64,000 nucleotides of DNA from Lichina pygmaea (GCA_963422465.1 OY730175.1:1426001-1490000); one strand, 5' to 3'; numbered from the stretch's first letter, positions 44,432 to 56,293 are shown. The notes: generated from the letters alone by a model not told the origin. A program made the numbers and translations.

Positions 44432-45279
44432 AGTGCTACTGGCGTCCGACTACGGTATAGTGGGGGGTGGTGAGCGTTCGGAAAGGTCTTCTCGCGACCT
44501 TTATTGTTCCTTCTCAATACTTGGTGTGTCCAGCCCCAGCTCAAAATGCTGCTTTGGTTGCAGTACGCATGGTACACGTTACTCAGCAGGATTCTGACCA
44601 GCTTTTGCAGTAGCCTAAAGGCTATGATCGCTCAAACGGTGTGGGTTCTTCCATAGACTCGTAATGACTCGAGGTCGTCAAGGCATTCGTTGGTGGTTAT
44701 ACGTCACGTACGTAGCTTAGTTGTCCCAGAACCTGCTTTGAACTCCAATGGACACGTACTCGAACAAGTCACATGCCATTTACAACTGATGTCCTCATCA
44801 CCTTGATAAGCCTTGGGCTGCGGGGATATGGCGATAGAATTGCTCTGTAGAACCCATCTAACTTAGCTGGCCTCATCTTGTATGCAAGCGTGCCTTGGAG
44901 GTACTTTAGCACATATCGTACCTCCAAGGCATGATCGCCTATTCAGCCTTGGAGGAGGAGGAGGGGGAGGAGAAGAAGAGATTACGTTGTGTTAACCTGG
45001 GGGGTCCTCTGCTCGCTAGAGCCGAGGTCACGTGAAGGAGAAGGAGAATTTTCATGTACTACATTAGACGTCCAGCTAGCGACACAGGGAATCGAGGGAC
45101 CTTACGCACTGGGAGCCTCTTCCGTACGACGCCGACGCCGCACGCTGACCAGACGCCTAGACGCTCGACACGTTGTGACGTCGACATGTACTCGTACGTT
45201 ACGTACCTCCGTACAGCAAAAGTAGGCACGGAAGTACCCGTGCCGAGGAGGTACCTACGTACGTATCACCCGCTCCCTA
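44432..45279. other. Intergenic with a perfect hairpin
   Basis: No gene supported. Contains the 14-bp perfect inverted repeat at 44891-44931, a GGAGGA-rich stretch at 44950-44975 and many ACGT/GTAC motifs from 45120 to 45270. Confidence 0.45.
44891..44931. repeat. Perfect 14-bp inverted repeat, 13-bp loop
   Basis: TGCCTTGGAGGTAC (44891-44904) and its exact reverse complement GTACCTCCAAGGCA (44918-44931). CCTTGGAGG appears once more at 44956. It may be a terminator-like or protein-binding palindrome, or the end of a lost element; I cannot tell which. Confidence 0.75.
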
Positions 45280-47870
45280 TACGGTCGGAACACCCTTTCT
45301 CCGTTGCTCGTCCATTCCCTTGTCCATTCCCTTGTCCAGGCGCTCGTCCAGGCGCTCGTCCAGTCTCTCGTCCAGTCTCTCGTCCAGTCTCTTGTCCAGT
45401 TGCTCGTCCGGGCCTACCACCCAGCGGCGGACAGTCATGCTGAACAGACCAATCAGACTGTCGAAGTTGCCCTACGTTATTGGCTCACCCCACCGGCAGC
45501 GACTGGCGCGAGTATTTCCCAGCGCTCCAGTCCATCCTCAACAACCCCGTGTCCAACAAGATTGTCTCCGGATTCAAGCTCAACAACCCCTTAACCGCCG
45601 CATCAGCCCCCAGGGACTTGACCTTACCAGAGCTGCGCGACATGCACCGGTTCAAAGCTGCGCGGGCGATCACCTGAGCAAACACCCTTTCCAAGACCCT
45701 GTACGACAAGCAAAGCCTCAGTTTGAAGAAAGGTGACCAGGTCGTCCTTCAGCTCCACAAAGGATATGCCATCCCAGGCCTGGATTTTTTGGAACATGTC
45801 CACCTCATCCTATCTAACCAACACACTTCATCTCTCTTTTCTCCTTCACTTCTTCCCTATCCTTCACCTCTCTTGCTCCAAACCTTGCTTCTCAACCCTT
45901 GCTTCTTTGTCCATGCCCTGCCGGACGACCTTGCTTTCACCATGGCTCCGCGCCACTCTCATATCCCCGTTAAGGTCAAGAAGCCTGCCCAGCTGACATT
46001 GATACAACGGGCGCACATCCCGGCGGCCATGAGCAAAATCGCTGAGAAACAAAGGCCGAAATGGGATGGCGTTCACGGGTGGCTCATCACCATCTTGCCG
46101 CGGCAGAACCAGTTCACCTTGCTGGACAACCACTTCCATTTCCCCGAGCTGCCACCCGAGAAACCTGTCAAGGAGCCGATCGACACCGACCTCCACACAA
46201 AGATCTGTGTTGGTATCGCCTCTGATCGCGCGCCCGCGAAAGCAACGCCCACGGGCCGAATCACCCGCGCGGGCGAGCCAGTTTTTCTGCGGCTTGTCGC
46301 TGACAGCGAGAAGAAATTCTACAACTTGACGGCTGTGGACGGCACCGCCATCAGCCACGCTCACGTCTTCTTCTCAGAAGAGTGGGGGGACTCGCAAGAC
46401 TGACTCCTGAAGGCCAGGCAGATGCGACGCCACTTCCGCAACGAGCGCGAGAGCATTGAAAAGGTCTACAGTGACCGACTCGCGTGCTGGACGTCAGATC
46501 GACAAGCATGGGAAACCCGACTCTTCTACCACGTCTGGGACAACCAGCTGGCCACCTTCCCGCCCTACGTCACATCCCGCGAGCAGCTCGGCGACGTCAA
46601 CATCGACATCCCGGACAGCCTGCCTGAAAGCGCTCCCAAACAACTGCGACGATTGCGACAGGCGCACCATCAACAGGTCCAACTGGGCGACGCTGCAAGC
46701 CCAAGCGGCCTTCGGCACCACGTTCGACGACCGCCTCAACACGGCGATGGACTGGAACGACGGGCGCCTCACCGATATGATCCTCCGAGACATCGAATCT
46801 GACATGGCCTTGGCCGACATCGCGACTGTGGTCTACCCACCAGAGTGGGCGGAACCGAGAGCCCTCGTCGTGACTGTTCGAGAGTTCGATAACCGGTTGA
46901 ACACCCTCACCGCCGTAGTGGAACGACGAAGAAGCCAATTTCCCCGAACACGACATTCAACACAGTCGAACCGGCCAGACGCCAATCAGGTCTCCCCCAA
47001 GTACCAGCCACATCAAGTGATCAGGCCACGGCTGAAGCGGGTGCCTCAAACACCAGACCAAGGTCCACGATGCCCGAAATGTCTCACGAAGCCTTCGACC
47101 AGATCGCCAGGGTGGTCAATAGGCTCTTGGACCGGTGTCTCACGGGGGTTGGATCCGCCACACCAACATCAACCAACACAGCCCCAGAACAGTCGAACGT
47201 GGCAACGGCGAAAGCAAGCCCCAGGATCATGGCCGACTCCGAGAGATTCAACCCTGCCAAACGGTGCTCAACAATTCAGTTTCGAGGGTGACTGGACGGT
47301 CCCCAAACGAGATCATGTACGGGTTCAAGCTAGATGACCCTCTTTCAGCAATAGCGAATTCAGCACAGGACGATATCCCGGACTTGCGAACGATGCACCG
47401 CGCGGAAGCCACGCACGCTATCGCCTGGGCGAACGCTCAAGCAAAGAGCAGATATAACAAGGTACATAAGGCCATGCACTTAAAGAAAGGGGACTCGGTG
47501 TACCTGCGCCCCCACCGAGGCTATACCATACCAGGGGAAAGGAGCAAGAAGCTGTCCAACCAGCGTTGTGGGCCGTTCAAGATCCTCGACAATTAGCCAC
47601 CTTGCCTACAAGCTAGATATTCCCGCCCATTGGAAAATCCACCCGGTTATCAGTATCGCACAGCTCGAACATCTCCCACAGGGGGACGACCCCTGAGATC
47701 GACCTCGCCCTGACCACCCCAAATCCGTTGGGCTTGAAGGTGATGATGATGAATAGGTGTCCTACGAAATAGAAAAGCTTGTCAGCAAGCGCCTCCGGAA
47801 GCTGGGGCGCAAAACCATCGTTGAATACCTGGTCAGATGGAAGGACTATGGCTCAGCCTTAACCCCACCA
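45280..47870 (+). mobile_element. Decayed Ty3/gypsy chromovirus remnant (fossil 4)
   Basis: No LTRs were found. Integrase pieces are clear: an AYHPAADSHAEQTNQTVE block near 45413-45465, WREYFPALQSILNNPVSNK and FKLNNPL near 45500-45590, then LKKGDQVVLQLHKGYAIPG near 45725. A second, better-kept version of the same integrase C-terminal region lies at 47290-47600 (SPNEIMYGFKLDDPLSAI, LKKGDSVYLRPHRGYTIPG), followed by HPVISIAQLEHLPQG and a chromodomain-like EYLVRWKDYG near 47825-47860. Between them, 45940-46990 has frames with gag-like character (FDNRLNTLT) that I cannot assign firmly. It is a different family from fossils 1-3, GC-richer, and old; it is broken many times. Confidence 0.7.
45308..45412 (+). 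repeat. 12-bp minisatellite inside fossil 4
   Basis: About eight units of a 12-bp repeat of the form CTCGTCCAGTCT (first units CTTGTCCATTCC) encode Leu-Val-Gln/His-Ser/Ala in the frame that leads into the integrase YHP block. It probably arose by expansion in the dead element. Confidence 0.75.
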
Positions 47871-48118
47871 CCGCTGACACTGCAGACAGCGGCAGCAAGA
47901 TGGACACGACCCCAGCCGACATCGACGCTACAGGCAACAACAGCAAATGGACACGAGCGCCTGATGCCGTGATGAGGGCATCGCCTTTCTTGCCATCAAG
48001 GGGGGACTTGATAGGATCGCGCTGGCCTTGCTCCGACCCGGCCATCGCTGTGCTGGCGTATGTGGCAGACAACCTCCAAGTCTGCCCCCCTGGCCCGGAA
48101 TGGCAGCCGCGACTGTAG

Positions 48119-48958
48119 CGAGGGAGGAATTGGTCATCTTAGCTAGAATATAGTTCTTCGAGAAAGTGGTACAGGTCCCTCAGACAGATAAAGCGGAGGG
48201 CATTGGCCTGGTAGCAGGCCAGGGCCACCTCACAGTAGATCATACAGCAGGTGGCCCATAGACCTATATTGTTGTCCAAGACCTGGGAGGGGCCACTGGT
48301 GAGAAGATGTTGGCCAGTCGCCTGCAAGGCCTGATGCTGGTAGATCTCAAGACAGAGCTTGGGGCAGCAGAGCTGAGAGTGACATAATGGATCCTAGTGG
48401 TGTCCAGGTGAGTTGGGTTGCTTGTACAACATTGAGGAGAAGCTTGCTGAGGATGATGCCCTATCTGCAAGTAGAAGATTGTGTCCAAACTCCAAGAGCA
48501 CATTGGAGATCCCCACACTTGAAACTGACATTCTTTGTCAGCACATGTGTCTGATACGTACTGAGTTCACCAGTCCCAGACTTCCTACTTAGTTGCTTCA
48601 CACTCTCCTGGATATAGAAGATGTTGAGTAGTTTCAGACCCAGTTGATCAGCCCTTGCATATCTTGATAACTATCCACCTTCTTACTCCCTCTGTCTTTC
48701 TTTGGAAAGTCACTGTCAGACCAGATGTTCTCCAGCAGTGACCTGATCTTATCATGTGTCTTGGTGGGGTTGTTGGTGATGTAGTTGTAGTACTTGGTGA
48801 TGTTTAGGTTGAGTATCACCCCACCCTGGAGCAGAGGTGGATGGGTGTTCTGGTTGCTACATCACCAAAAAAATTCATGGCACTGTACTCTAGTTAGTGT
48901 GTGTCTGGACACCACATAGCTACTATAGCATCCTGGGCACTCTACAGCAGCAGCTGAG
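48119..48958 (-). other. Unidentified decayed coding-like region
   Basis: On the minus strand several frames read like protein without matching a family I know: ILNLNITKYYNYITNNPTK near 48790-48740 and NNIGLWATCCMIYCEVALA near 48270-48215. Base composition is lower in GC than the neighbours and resembles the repeat island. It directly follows, in minus orientation, the LTR-like fragment at 48959-49200. It could be the inside of a different element or a captured gene; stops and frame changes suggest it is dead. Confidence 0.4.
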
Positions 48959-49200
48959 TGTTGCAGTCTGTACTGTACTGTCCTACCCAAGTGTAGAAGT
49001 GAGGTGAGATCTGGAAGGTGGTTTAGTTCTTGCAGAAGAGAAATGTCAAGAAGCTGAAGAGGTTTGGTGGAATGTGGTGGTGGTGACACCTGATCAGAGA
49101 CTTTGTACAAGACTGTAGTTTGTATTGAAGTAGATCTAGTTGTCTGGATCACAACATGAGTTGAAGATAATTATTCTATAAGGGAACTATCACCTGACTA
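48959..49200 (-). mobile_element. LTR fragment related to fossils 2 and 3 (R/U5 part)
   Basis: The minus strand matches the R/U5 half of the fossil 2 and 3 LTRs: GATAGTTCCCTTAT, TCTTCAACTCATGTTGTGAT, CCAGACAACTAGATCTACTT, GATCAGGTGTCACCACCACC and a terminal TGCAACA. The U3 half and its tandem array are not recognisable. It is diverged and probably a decayed solo LTR. Confidence 0.8.
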
Positions 49201-49925
49201 TACCAAGAAGCTGCAGAACAGTACAAGTACAGAACACGTGGCTGGCACAGCTTCTCACATGACTACGATACCACCTACCAGTACCGTACTAGACTCGAAA
49301 CTGTTCCTAGGCCCAGCACACCTACCAGAAGGGGAGGGAGCCAAGTTGAAGGACTCACACGCAGTCAGAGCGGCGGCGGCGGCAGCAGTGGCAGCAGTGG
49401 CAGCAGTGGCGGCCGGGGGAAAGAAGGGCTGTGGGCGGGCGGTGAGCACCTGAAAGGCTGTGGAACGTACTGTACAGTATGGTACTGTAGATGCTGCCTG
49501 TCGCACGGGTTCCTTGTTGCTTCCTTGGAATCAGGGTGGGGGGGGGGGGGGGGGGGGGGGGAGGGTCGACGGTCCTATGCTCTGCTGGTTCTCCTACTGC
49601 TCGTCTCCTACCGTACTGCTAGTCTTCCACTGCCCAGTCTTCCACTGCTACTGCTACTGCCGGTCCAACTGCCAGTCTCCTACCATCAGTCTCCAACTAC
49701 TACTGTAGCCACAGTTGCAGGCCAGAGTAGAGAGAAAGCCGGGGTAGGTGCCGGTAGGTACTGTAGTGAGAGAGCCGGGGACTCACCACCCCGAACAACA
49801 ATACTGCCATGCCCAGTCTTGCAGTACTTCGTATCTGTCCTGTACCGTACGGAATCGTGTGACGAGACTGCTCTGCGTCTTCGAGAGACCGACGTGTGTT
49901 CGAGAAAGAGACCGGGATACTGCCC

Positions 49926-49983
<58 letters not shown>

Positions 49984-51063
49984 CGTGCGCTCGCGACACC
50001 GGCCTACATTCGTGAAGATGGGCCTGCAGCCGGAGGAAACTGCCTGGGTATCTTTACGGTACGGCGTTTATTGTCGGGCTTCTAGCTGCTGCTGCTGCTG
50101 CCTCCTGGATTAGGGTCCAGCATCAGGGCGGTACTCCGCGAGCTGGTACGTAGTACGCCCGCTAGATAGGACAGGGATTACTTCCTGTATGGTATTGTGC
50201 GTAGGAGTAGAGGTGGGAATGGGAGGATTAGGAGGAGGAGGAGGATGAGAGGAAGAGGCATGGGGGAGGGGAGGGGAGGGAAGGGCAGGCCTGAACAGGG
50301 GATGAGGTATTGAGTACGGTATGAGTAGATGCAGTGTTGTGGAGTGGTGGAGTGGTGGAGTCAGGGTATCACAGCCATGATAGGTTCATGGCTCCATGGC
50401 TTTAAAGCTCCATGGCTTCATCGCCACCATAGCTTCTGTCTTGAAATGGTCGTGGCGTTGGTGATTGGCGCCATGGTCTCTCCTTGTCGTGAGTGTCATA
50501 CGGCAATGATCTCTTGTCGTGAGTTCCATGGTATCATATCATCACAAGCATCACGATGCTGAATGGATCGACGGAGGAAGCCCAAGGAAACTGGACATGG
50601 GGTGATCTGGCCTTTCATCCCGAGAGGATGCGATATGGAGACAAGTTGAAAAGTGGCACAATGCGTATGGCTAGAGCCGTGATATCGTCATGTCACAGGC
50701 ATCACGGTGCTGACATCAAGAGGAGAAGTGAAGGATGGAACATGAGATCTGGGTTTCATTTTGATAGGATGCGATAGATGGAAAGGTTGGGAAGCAGCAC
50801 CACTGCGTTAGATACGGTACGGAAAGAACTGTGAGGAAAGAACGGTGAGGATGCAATGGCGACGGTAGAACTGTGAGAGGGTAATTGTGAGGAAAGACTG
50901 TGAGGACACAGCCTAGGATTTGCAGTCCCGGGATCGGCTCGTCTCGCGGAAATGTACTCTTTCGTCCTGCGGTCCGAGAAAGGGAGATGTAGCGTCCAGT
51001 TGCCCCTGGAATACGGAGTAGATGCCGGGTGCCGCGACTCGCTCTTGGCAGTGTGCTGCCTCG
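49201..51063. other. Low-complexity intergenic region
   Basis: Holds a GCGGCG/GGCAGCAGT run (about 49370-49415), a 24-nt G run (49538-49561), a 52-bp (GA)n tract (49928-49979), a TGC run near 50086, G/A-rich stretches near 50220-50280 and ATGG/CCATGG-rich sequence near 50380-50530. No gene supported. Confidence 0.6.
49928..49979. repeat. (GA)n microsatellite
   Basis: 26 uninterrupted GA units. Confidence 0.95.
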
Positions 51064-51718
51064 TCAATCGCTGCCCGTCGACTGTTTCCGGATCTCTTCC
51101 TTCAGCTGCTTGGCCTCTTCGTCTCGTCGGAGCTGCTCCTGCTTCGCCGCCTCGCGTTCTTTGGCCTCTGCTTCTTTGGCGACGACCCAGACTATGGCAC
51201 ACGCAGCCGTCCGAGAGACGGAGTCACGTCAGCCGCGCCGATCCGCCCTGTGGCATTCGTTCAACGACCAACTCTCGACAACGACTGGGTTCGACAGAAG
51301 GGCTTCCTCCGTCGCAAGGGCTGGGGGTGACAATTTACTTGGCTTGTCCGACTTGGAATACTCTTTCAGCTTCGTCACAAACTCGTAGTGCTGTCGTAAG
51401 CGCTCGTCTCGCTGTTCCAGGCTGCGCTTCTGGAGCTCGGGATTGAATTTCTAGAGCGTCGCCGGCGGATCGGTAAGTCGGGCACCATCCGTCGCTGCGT
51501 GCTGTCTGTCACCGTCCCGGTGGCGCATACCTTGAACAGCTCCTCGTGCGTCGGCGTCACGTACACGACCAGTGCTGGCCCACCCACGACCAGCACCACC
51601 CCACTGATAGGCTCAAGCCAGTTAGCCTCGTGACCAGCAGAGAACGCTACGCGCAGGACGATGACGATGCTGATTCAGCAGCTTCGACCTGCCGGGGGAT
51701 CACTGACGCGACCGCCAT
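51064..51718 (-). CDS. CBP4: Cbp4-like cytochrome bc1 complex assembly factor
   Basis: Four exons (51651-51718, 51531-51603, 51339-51450, 51064-51191; introns 47, 80 and 147 bp) give 126 residues. The core is [17 protein letters not shown], then [35 protein letters not shown] and [14 protein letters not shown], which is the Cbp4 pattern: one membrane anchor (about residues 23-40), a PT.EEL turn, and a charged coiled-coil tail. In yeast Cbp4 works with Cbp3-Cbp6 on newly made cytochrome b in the mitochondrial inner membrane. The last three exons are firm because the frame joins across every splice. Exon 1 is less sure: its ATG at 51718 is in frame and the first intron has a perfect GCTAAC branch-like site, but the first 22 residues are not conserved. 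The gene is divergent from the Skt5-like gene, 830 bp away. Confidence 0.85.
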
Positions 51719-52548
51719 CTTGGCCCACGTCCCTGCTCGTGACATTATCCTCTGGACGAGATTCACCCGTCACTTTCAAACTGCGCAGCTGTTCTTGCCA
51801 CTGCCCGAGCTGAAACTTGTCTCAAGTGTGTCACATCGAGCTTTCATGACTCGTGACGGCAGCGACTGGACGTCGTTGATGTTAACAGCCGGCAGCCCTA
51901 CCACTTACGTAATCCCGCCTACCCGTCGACGCTAGCACTTGACCGAATCACAAGCGAGAGAGCGCGAGTTGCATCCGTCATTGGATCAGGGGAAGGCCTG
52001 ACTGTCGCTGGGTCTGGACATCGACAGAGGGGCGGAGCTCTCGTTCTTCTTCAGGCCCCGACATCAGGCCCGCCCCTTGTCCTCTTGCTCTACATACGTT
52101 TGGTCGACAGCAGAGGCCACGGTACATACGTACATACGAGTGCGTACGGAAGGACGGTAATGTTCGACCCTCAGCCCGGCGTGGCGGTGGCACAGCAACC
52201 TGCAACCGGGAAGCTGGAGTATTACCGCATTCGACTTCTGGTGTCCCCACACGAAATGACGCTAACTGTCTCGGGGCGCCGGTCAGCTCAGAGCCCGTGC
52301 CCCTGGAGGGACTCGTCGGACTTTCGCCGTCGCCCTGACGCCTTTGTACTCCAAAGACCGACTTTCCACTGCTGCCAGGGCATCCTCGACAGCTCCCAGA
52401 GAAGAACGTGGGCGGCCAAGGATACGGCAGGAGATCCGCTCGACTCGGTGACGCAGCGTTCAGACTGGGTCTGGGTTGGGGTCACCGCAGGTTTCGGGCA
52501 GCCCAAGACGTCAGAAGAGGAAGCCACGGCTCGCCGGGCCAGGTGAGA
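51719..52548. promoter_or_regulatory. Shared divergent upstream region of Cbp4-like and Skt5-like genes
   Basis: 830 bp. It contains a GTACATACGTACATACG cluster at about 52112-52140. No TATA box was recognised for either gene. Frames on both strands are unconvincing. Confidence 0.4.
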
Positions 52549-55500
52549 ATGGCGTACGCCGAGCATAGCTACTACCCAGCTCCGTCGCGCGATCATCAGA
52601 GTGCGCAGGCGTGGCAGACGCCTGCTGGCCCGCCGAACGATGCCTCTTCGCAGGAAATGCCCCCGAGCAACCGGTATGGGTACAGTGCCCAAGGGGTACC
52701 AGATTACTCCCAGGGCAGACGCGGTCAAGGCCAGGCATATCCGGATCCTCCTTCAGGCGGGCATGGTCGTGTGCCCCAAGCCACGTATCCACAATCGCAC
52801 GGCGCGCCATACCATCGAGGCCAAGACGGCGTTTCGCACCAGCAGTGGCAACAGTCGCAGCTGCAACAGGCCGTCAATGGTGGACATCGTCGTCCTTCGC
52901 ACCCGGGAGCCCCTCGTCGAGGACCGACACCAACCGAGATGCGGCCGAACATGCCGCATGGGGACACTTATCCCGGGGGAAACAGCAGCGGCGCTGGCCG
53001 AAGCGGGCCCTCCCAGCACATCAACGGGCCCGCTGTGGGGCAGTCGAGAACCGCTGCGAACCACCGGAGTCAGTATGCCATCGTCGTGGTAGTTCCGAGT
53101 TGTCGATTCTCTCGAACGCCCTGCTGATTGTGTTCAGACGCCCCTCGGACCAGAAAACAGGCTGTGGGAACTCGACCGGCCTCTTCGGGGAAGCTGAGCT
53201 GGGACAGCCCGTTTCCCGTCTTCCCCGGGGCAAAGAAGAAGAGAGACGCCGAAGCGGCCTCATGCAGCCTGAACGATCTCGTCTCCGACGTGACCCTCGA
53301 GGAACCGTCCCGTCGATCGAAGCGGTCGTCCGAGTCGGGCTCCAGGCGTGCAGAGAGCAGAGGCAGCGAGAGCTCGACACAGGGTCAGGGCCGTCCGGCG
53401 ACGCGCCCCGGATCCGAACCACGCGACACCGGTTCCTCGCCCCCACCGCCCAACGCCCGTGCTCCGAACTTCTCGGCCCCGAACTTCTCCGCGAGGCTGC
53501 CCTACCATGGCCCGAGTCAGGTGCCTCCGACGCAGCAACAGCCCGTCCTACGAGACAATCGAACAAGACCGGCCGTCGCACCGCTGGACTTGAGCGCACA
53601 GCAGCCCTACCATCGACAGCCTCAGAGCGCGCCCCGTGGCGGTCCGACGTCACCACGACGGCTTCCTCAAGCGAACCCGCCCAACTTCGGAGGATGGCAC
53701 TTCCCCGGCCGGCCCGGAACGGACGGTCGAGGCTACCCCCCGGCCGGAGATGGCGCTCGTCCACCGGCTGCAATCTACAGTCACGCCAACCTTGAGCCGC
53801 CGACGGGACGGTCTTACACCCCGTATTCGAACCGCTCGGAAACCCCGCCGCGACCGTTGGCGACCGAGGCCGCGTCCGACGAACGTCAGACGAAGCCTGA
53901 TCCGTCGGCCTCTCGACAAGGGCAGGAGCCGGAAGCCAACCGAGAGAGCGTCGGAGACCTCCTCAACACCTACTACGAACCGTCGCCGCAGTACCACGAG
54001 CTCCCGGCCGAGGGGCCGTCGGGGCCACGGTCAGAGATCAAGCATCAAGACCAGAAGGCCGAGGAGATGCCCGATTTCGACGCCGTCGCCACCACACCGG
54101 CGGATCATCGTCGCGGCATGTCTATATACCAGCATCTGCCGAAGGCCACAGGCGAGGCCTCTCAACGTCCTGCGCCGCCCAGGAGAATGGGCTCCGGAAG
54201 CGGCATCGAAGGTAGCCAACGGCACCCACCGAATTTCGCCGCCCAGGCTCACCGCAGCCGGTCGCAACCGGACCTGCGGCATCAAAATCGTGCAGGTCAA
54301 GCCGAACTCGCAACGACGCCACCGCCCGGTGCCGGCAAGGTCTTCGAGATGGCCGCCGAAGTGCCCTCCGTTCCTCCGGTGCCGTCCCAACACAGACCGG
54401 CGTACGCGGGTCAGTTCGGCTCGGCCACGGCCACCACCACCACCGCCTACCCGCCGCCGCATGCCCGGTACCACACCGCGCCGCCTCAGTCGCAAAGTGG
54501 GTATGCCAGACCCCCGCCTGCGCCCGGCTCGTACCACCAAGCGCCCTATCGTCATCAAAGCCCGTCGTCGGCAGCTCCGGCGCACATGTACCCTGGCATC
54601 CCGATGACGGTCTCCCCGGCCCCCGCTGCCGGCCGACCCTCTGCCGCACCGCAGGCCAGCCGAGCGCAGCACAAGCCCCCCAACCCCGACGCCCTACCGG
54701 CCCACCCGACGCCGGTCCGGTATGGATTGATCGACCAGCCAACGACGAACCGGGCCGCGAGCCAGCCGGCGGATCAGCCGAGCAGACCCCCGCCCGTCAG
54801 GCAGTATCACAACTTCGAGCAGGACGGGGCGGCGGCGGCGGCCTCGGCCTCGGCTTTAGCATCTCTGGCCGAGGCCGAACGGCGTGAATCCGCACCGGTG
54901 ACGCACGAGGAACTCGCGCAACTCCAGCACGCGATCAGAGCGGACCCGTCCGACAGGAAGACACAGCTCCTGTTCGCGAAGAAGCTGGCCGAAGCGGTCG
55001 ACGCCCTGGCCGGCAACGACGGCCGGGCCGATCCGAAGACGCGCAACAGGAACCGCGAGCGTTACGCCCTGGACGCGCTGAAGACGGTCAAGAAGCTCGT
55101 CGCCGCGGGCTATCCCGACGCCGTCTTCTACCTCGCCGACTGCTACGGCACGGGGCGGCTGGGCCTGCCGGTCGAGCCCAGGCAAGCCTTCGGCCTGTAT
55201 CAGACCGCGGCCAAGGCCGGGCATGCGCAGTCGGCCTATCGCGCCGCCGTCTGCTGCGAGATGGGAGACGAAGCGGTCGGGGGGGCCAAGAAAGACCCGT
55301 CGCAGGCCATACAGTGGTACAAGAAAGCGGCCTCGTTCGGGGATACGGCGGCCATGTACAAGATGGGGATGATCCTGCTCAAGGGCCTGCTCGGACAGCC
55401 GAAGAACACGCGAGAGGCCATCGTGTGGCTGAAGCGGGCCGCCGAGCAGGCCGACGTCGAGAACCCTCACGCCTTGCACGAACTGGTGGGTCTCCGCGAG

Positions 55501-56293
55501 AGCACCTCCCGACGAGGCGGCCGCGGCAGAGCTAACGTGGGCCCGACAGTCTCTCCTCCACGCGAGCGGCAACGCCGCCGAGAACGTCCCGCAGGACATG
55601 GCCGCGTCCGCGAGGCTCTTGCTCGCCGCCTCGGAACTGGGCTACAAGTTCTCGCAGTTCCGGCTCGGCAGCGCGTACGAGTACGGTCTCGCAGGCTTCT
55701 CGATCGACCCGCGCAAGAGCATCACCTGGTACAGCCGCGCCGCGGTGCAGGCCGAACACCACAGCGAGCTCGCCCTGAGCGGCTGGTACCTCACCGGGTC
55801 CGAGGGCATCCTGCAACAGAGCGACACCGAAGCGTACCTGTGGGCCCGACGGGCTGCCCAGTCCGGCCTCGCCAAGGCCGAGTTCGCCATGGGCTACTTC
55901 ACCGAGGTCGGCATCGGCGCGCCGCCGAACCTGGAAGAGGCGAAGCGGTGGTATCGCAAGGCGGCCGGTGAGCGATGACAATTCTCCCGACCGACTCTCG
56001 CCGAGCCTGAACGTCACGCACGCATCAGTCCTCACCCCATCAATCTGTTCCTCTACCTCACGACACCCTGTCCTAATTCTTCTTCTGCCTTTCCTTCTTC
56101 CCCTCCTTCCGCCGCCGCACTCGTGAACCGAGCTAACCATCGGCCCTTTCCCTCCCCTCTTCCAGTGCAAGGCTTCCCCAAGGCCCGAGAACGGCTCGAG
56201 GATCTGCTGAGCGGCAACCCGATGGCTCAGCGAGAACGCATCTCTCGTTCAAAAGTCGACAAGCAGCACGAGGGCGAATGCTCGCTCATGTGA
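52549..56293 (+). CDS. Skt5/Chs4-like chitin synthase activator (Sel1 repeats, CaaX)
   Basis: Four exons: 52549-53068, 53138-55485, 55550-55967 and 56166-56293, 1137 residues in all. The first 750 residues are Pro/Gln/Ser/Arg-rich and likely disordered. From about residue 770 (TQLLFAKKLAEAVDALAG) run tandem Sel1-like helical repeats: AVFYLADCYGTGRLGLPV, SAYRAAVCCEMGDEAVGG, AAMYKMGMILLKGLLGQP, SQFRLGSAYEYGLAGFS and AEFAMGYFTEVGIGAPP. The protein ends ...GECSLM, a CaaX prenylation box, as in yeast Skt5 and fungal Chs4, which recruit and activate class IV-type chitin synthase at the plasma membrane of bud neck or septum. Intron 1 is the weak point: its acceptor (53137) is good, but the only in-phase donor nearby is A|GTCAGT at 53069. 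The other junctions (64- and 198-bp introns) keep frame cleanly. ATG 52549 is the first in frame with the Pro-rich head. Confidence 0.85.

Noticed and set aside
46422-47337. Possible host gene between the two integrase blocks
   Set aside because: Frames change along the stretch and the flanks are chromovirus integrase; retroelement remains are more likely.
50756-51202. 148-codon minus-strand ORF
   Set aside because: It overlaps the last exon of the Cbp4-like gene in a different frame and has no domain character.
52611-53795. 394-codon plus-strand ORF overlapping the Skt5-like gene
   Set aside because: Arg/Ser-rich out-of-frame reading of GC-rich coding DNA; the other frame carries the Sel1 repeats and joins cleanly across introns.
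53636-54607. 323-codon plus-strand ORF
   Set aside because: Arg/Pro-rich shadow of the same Skt5-like exon; no domain.
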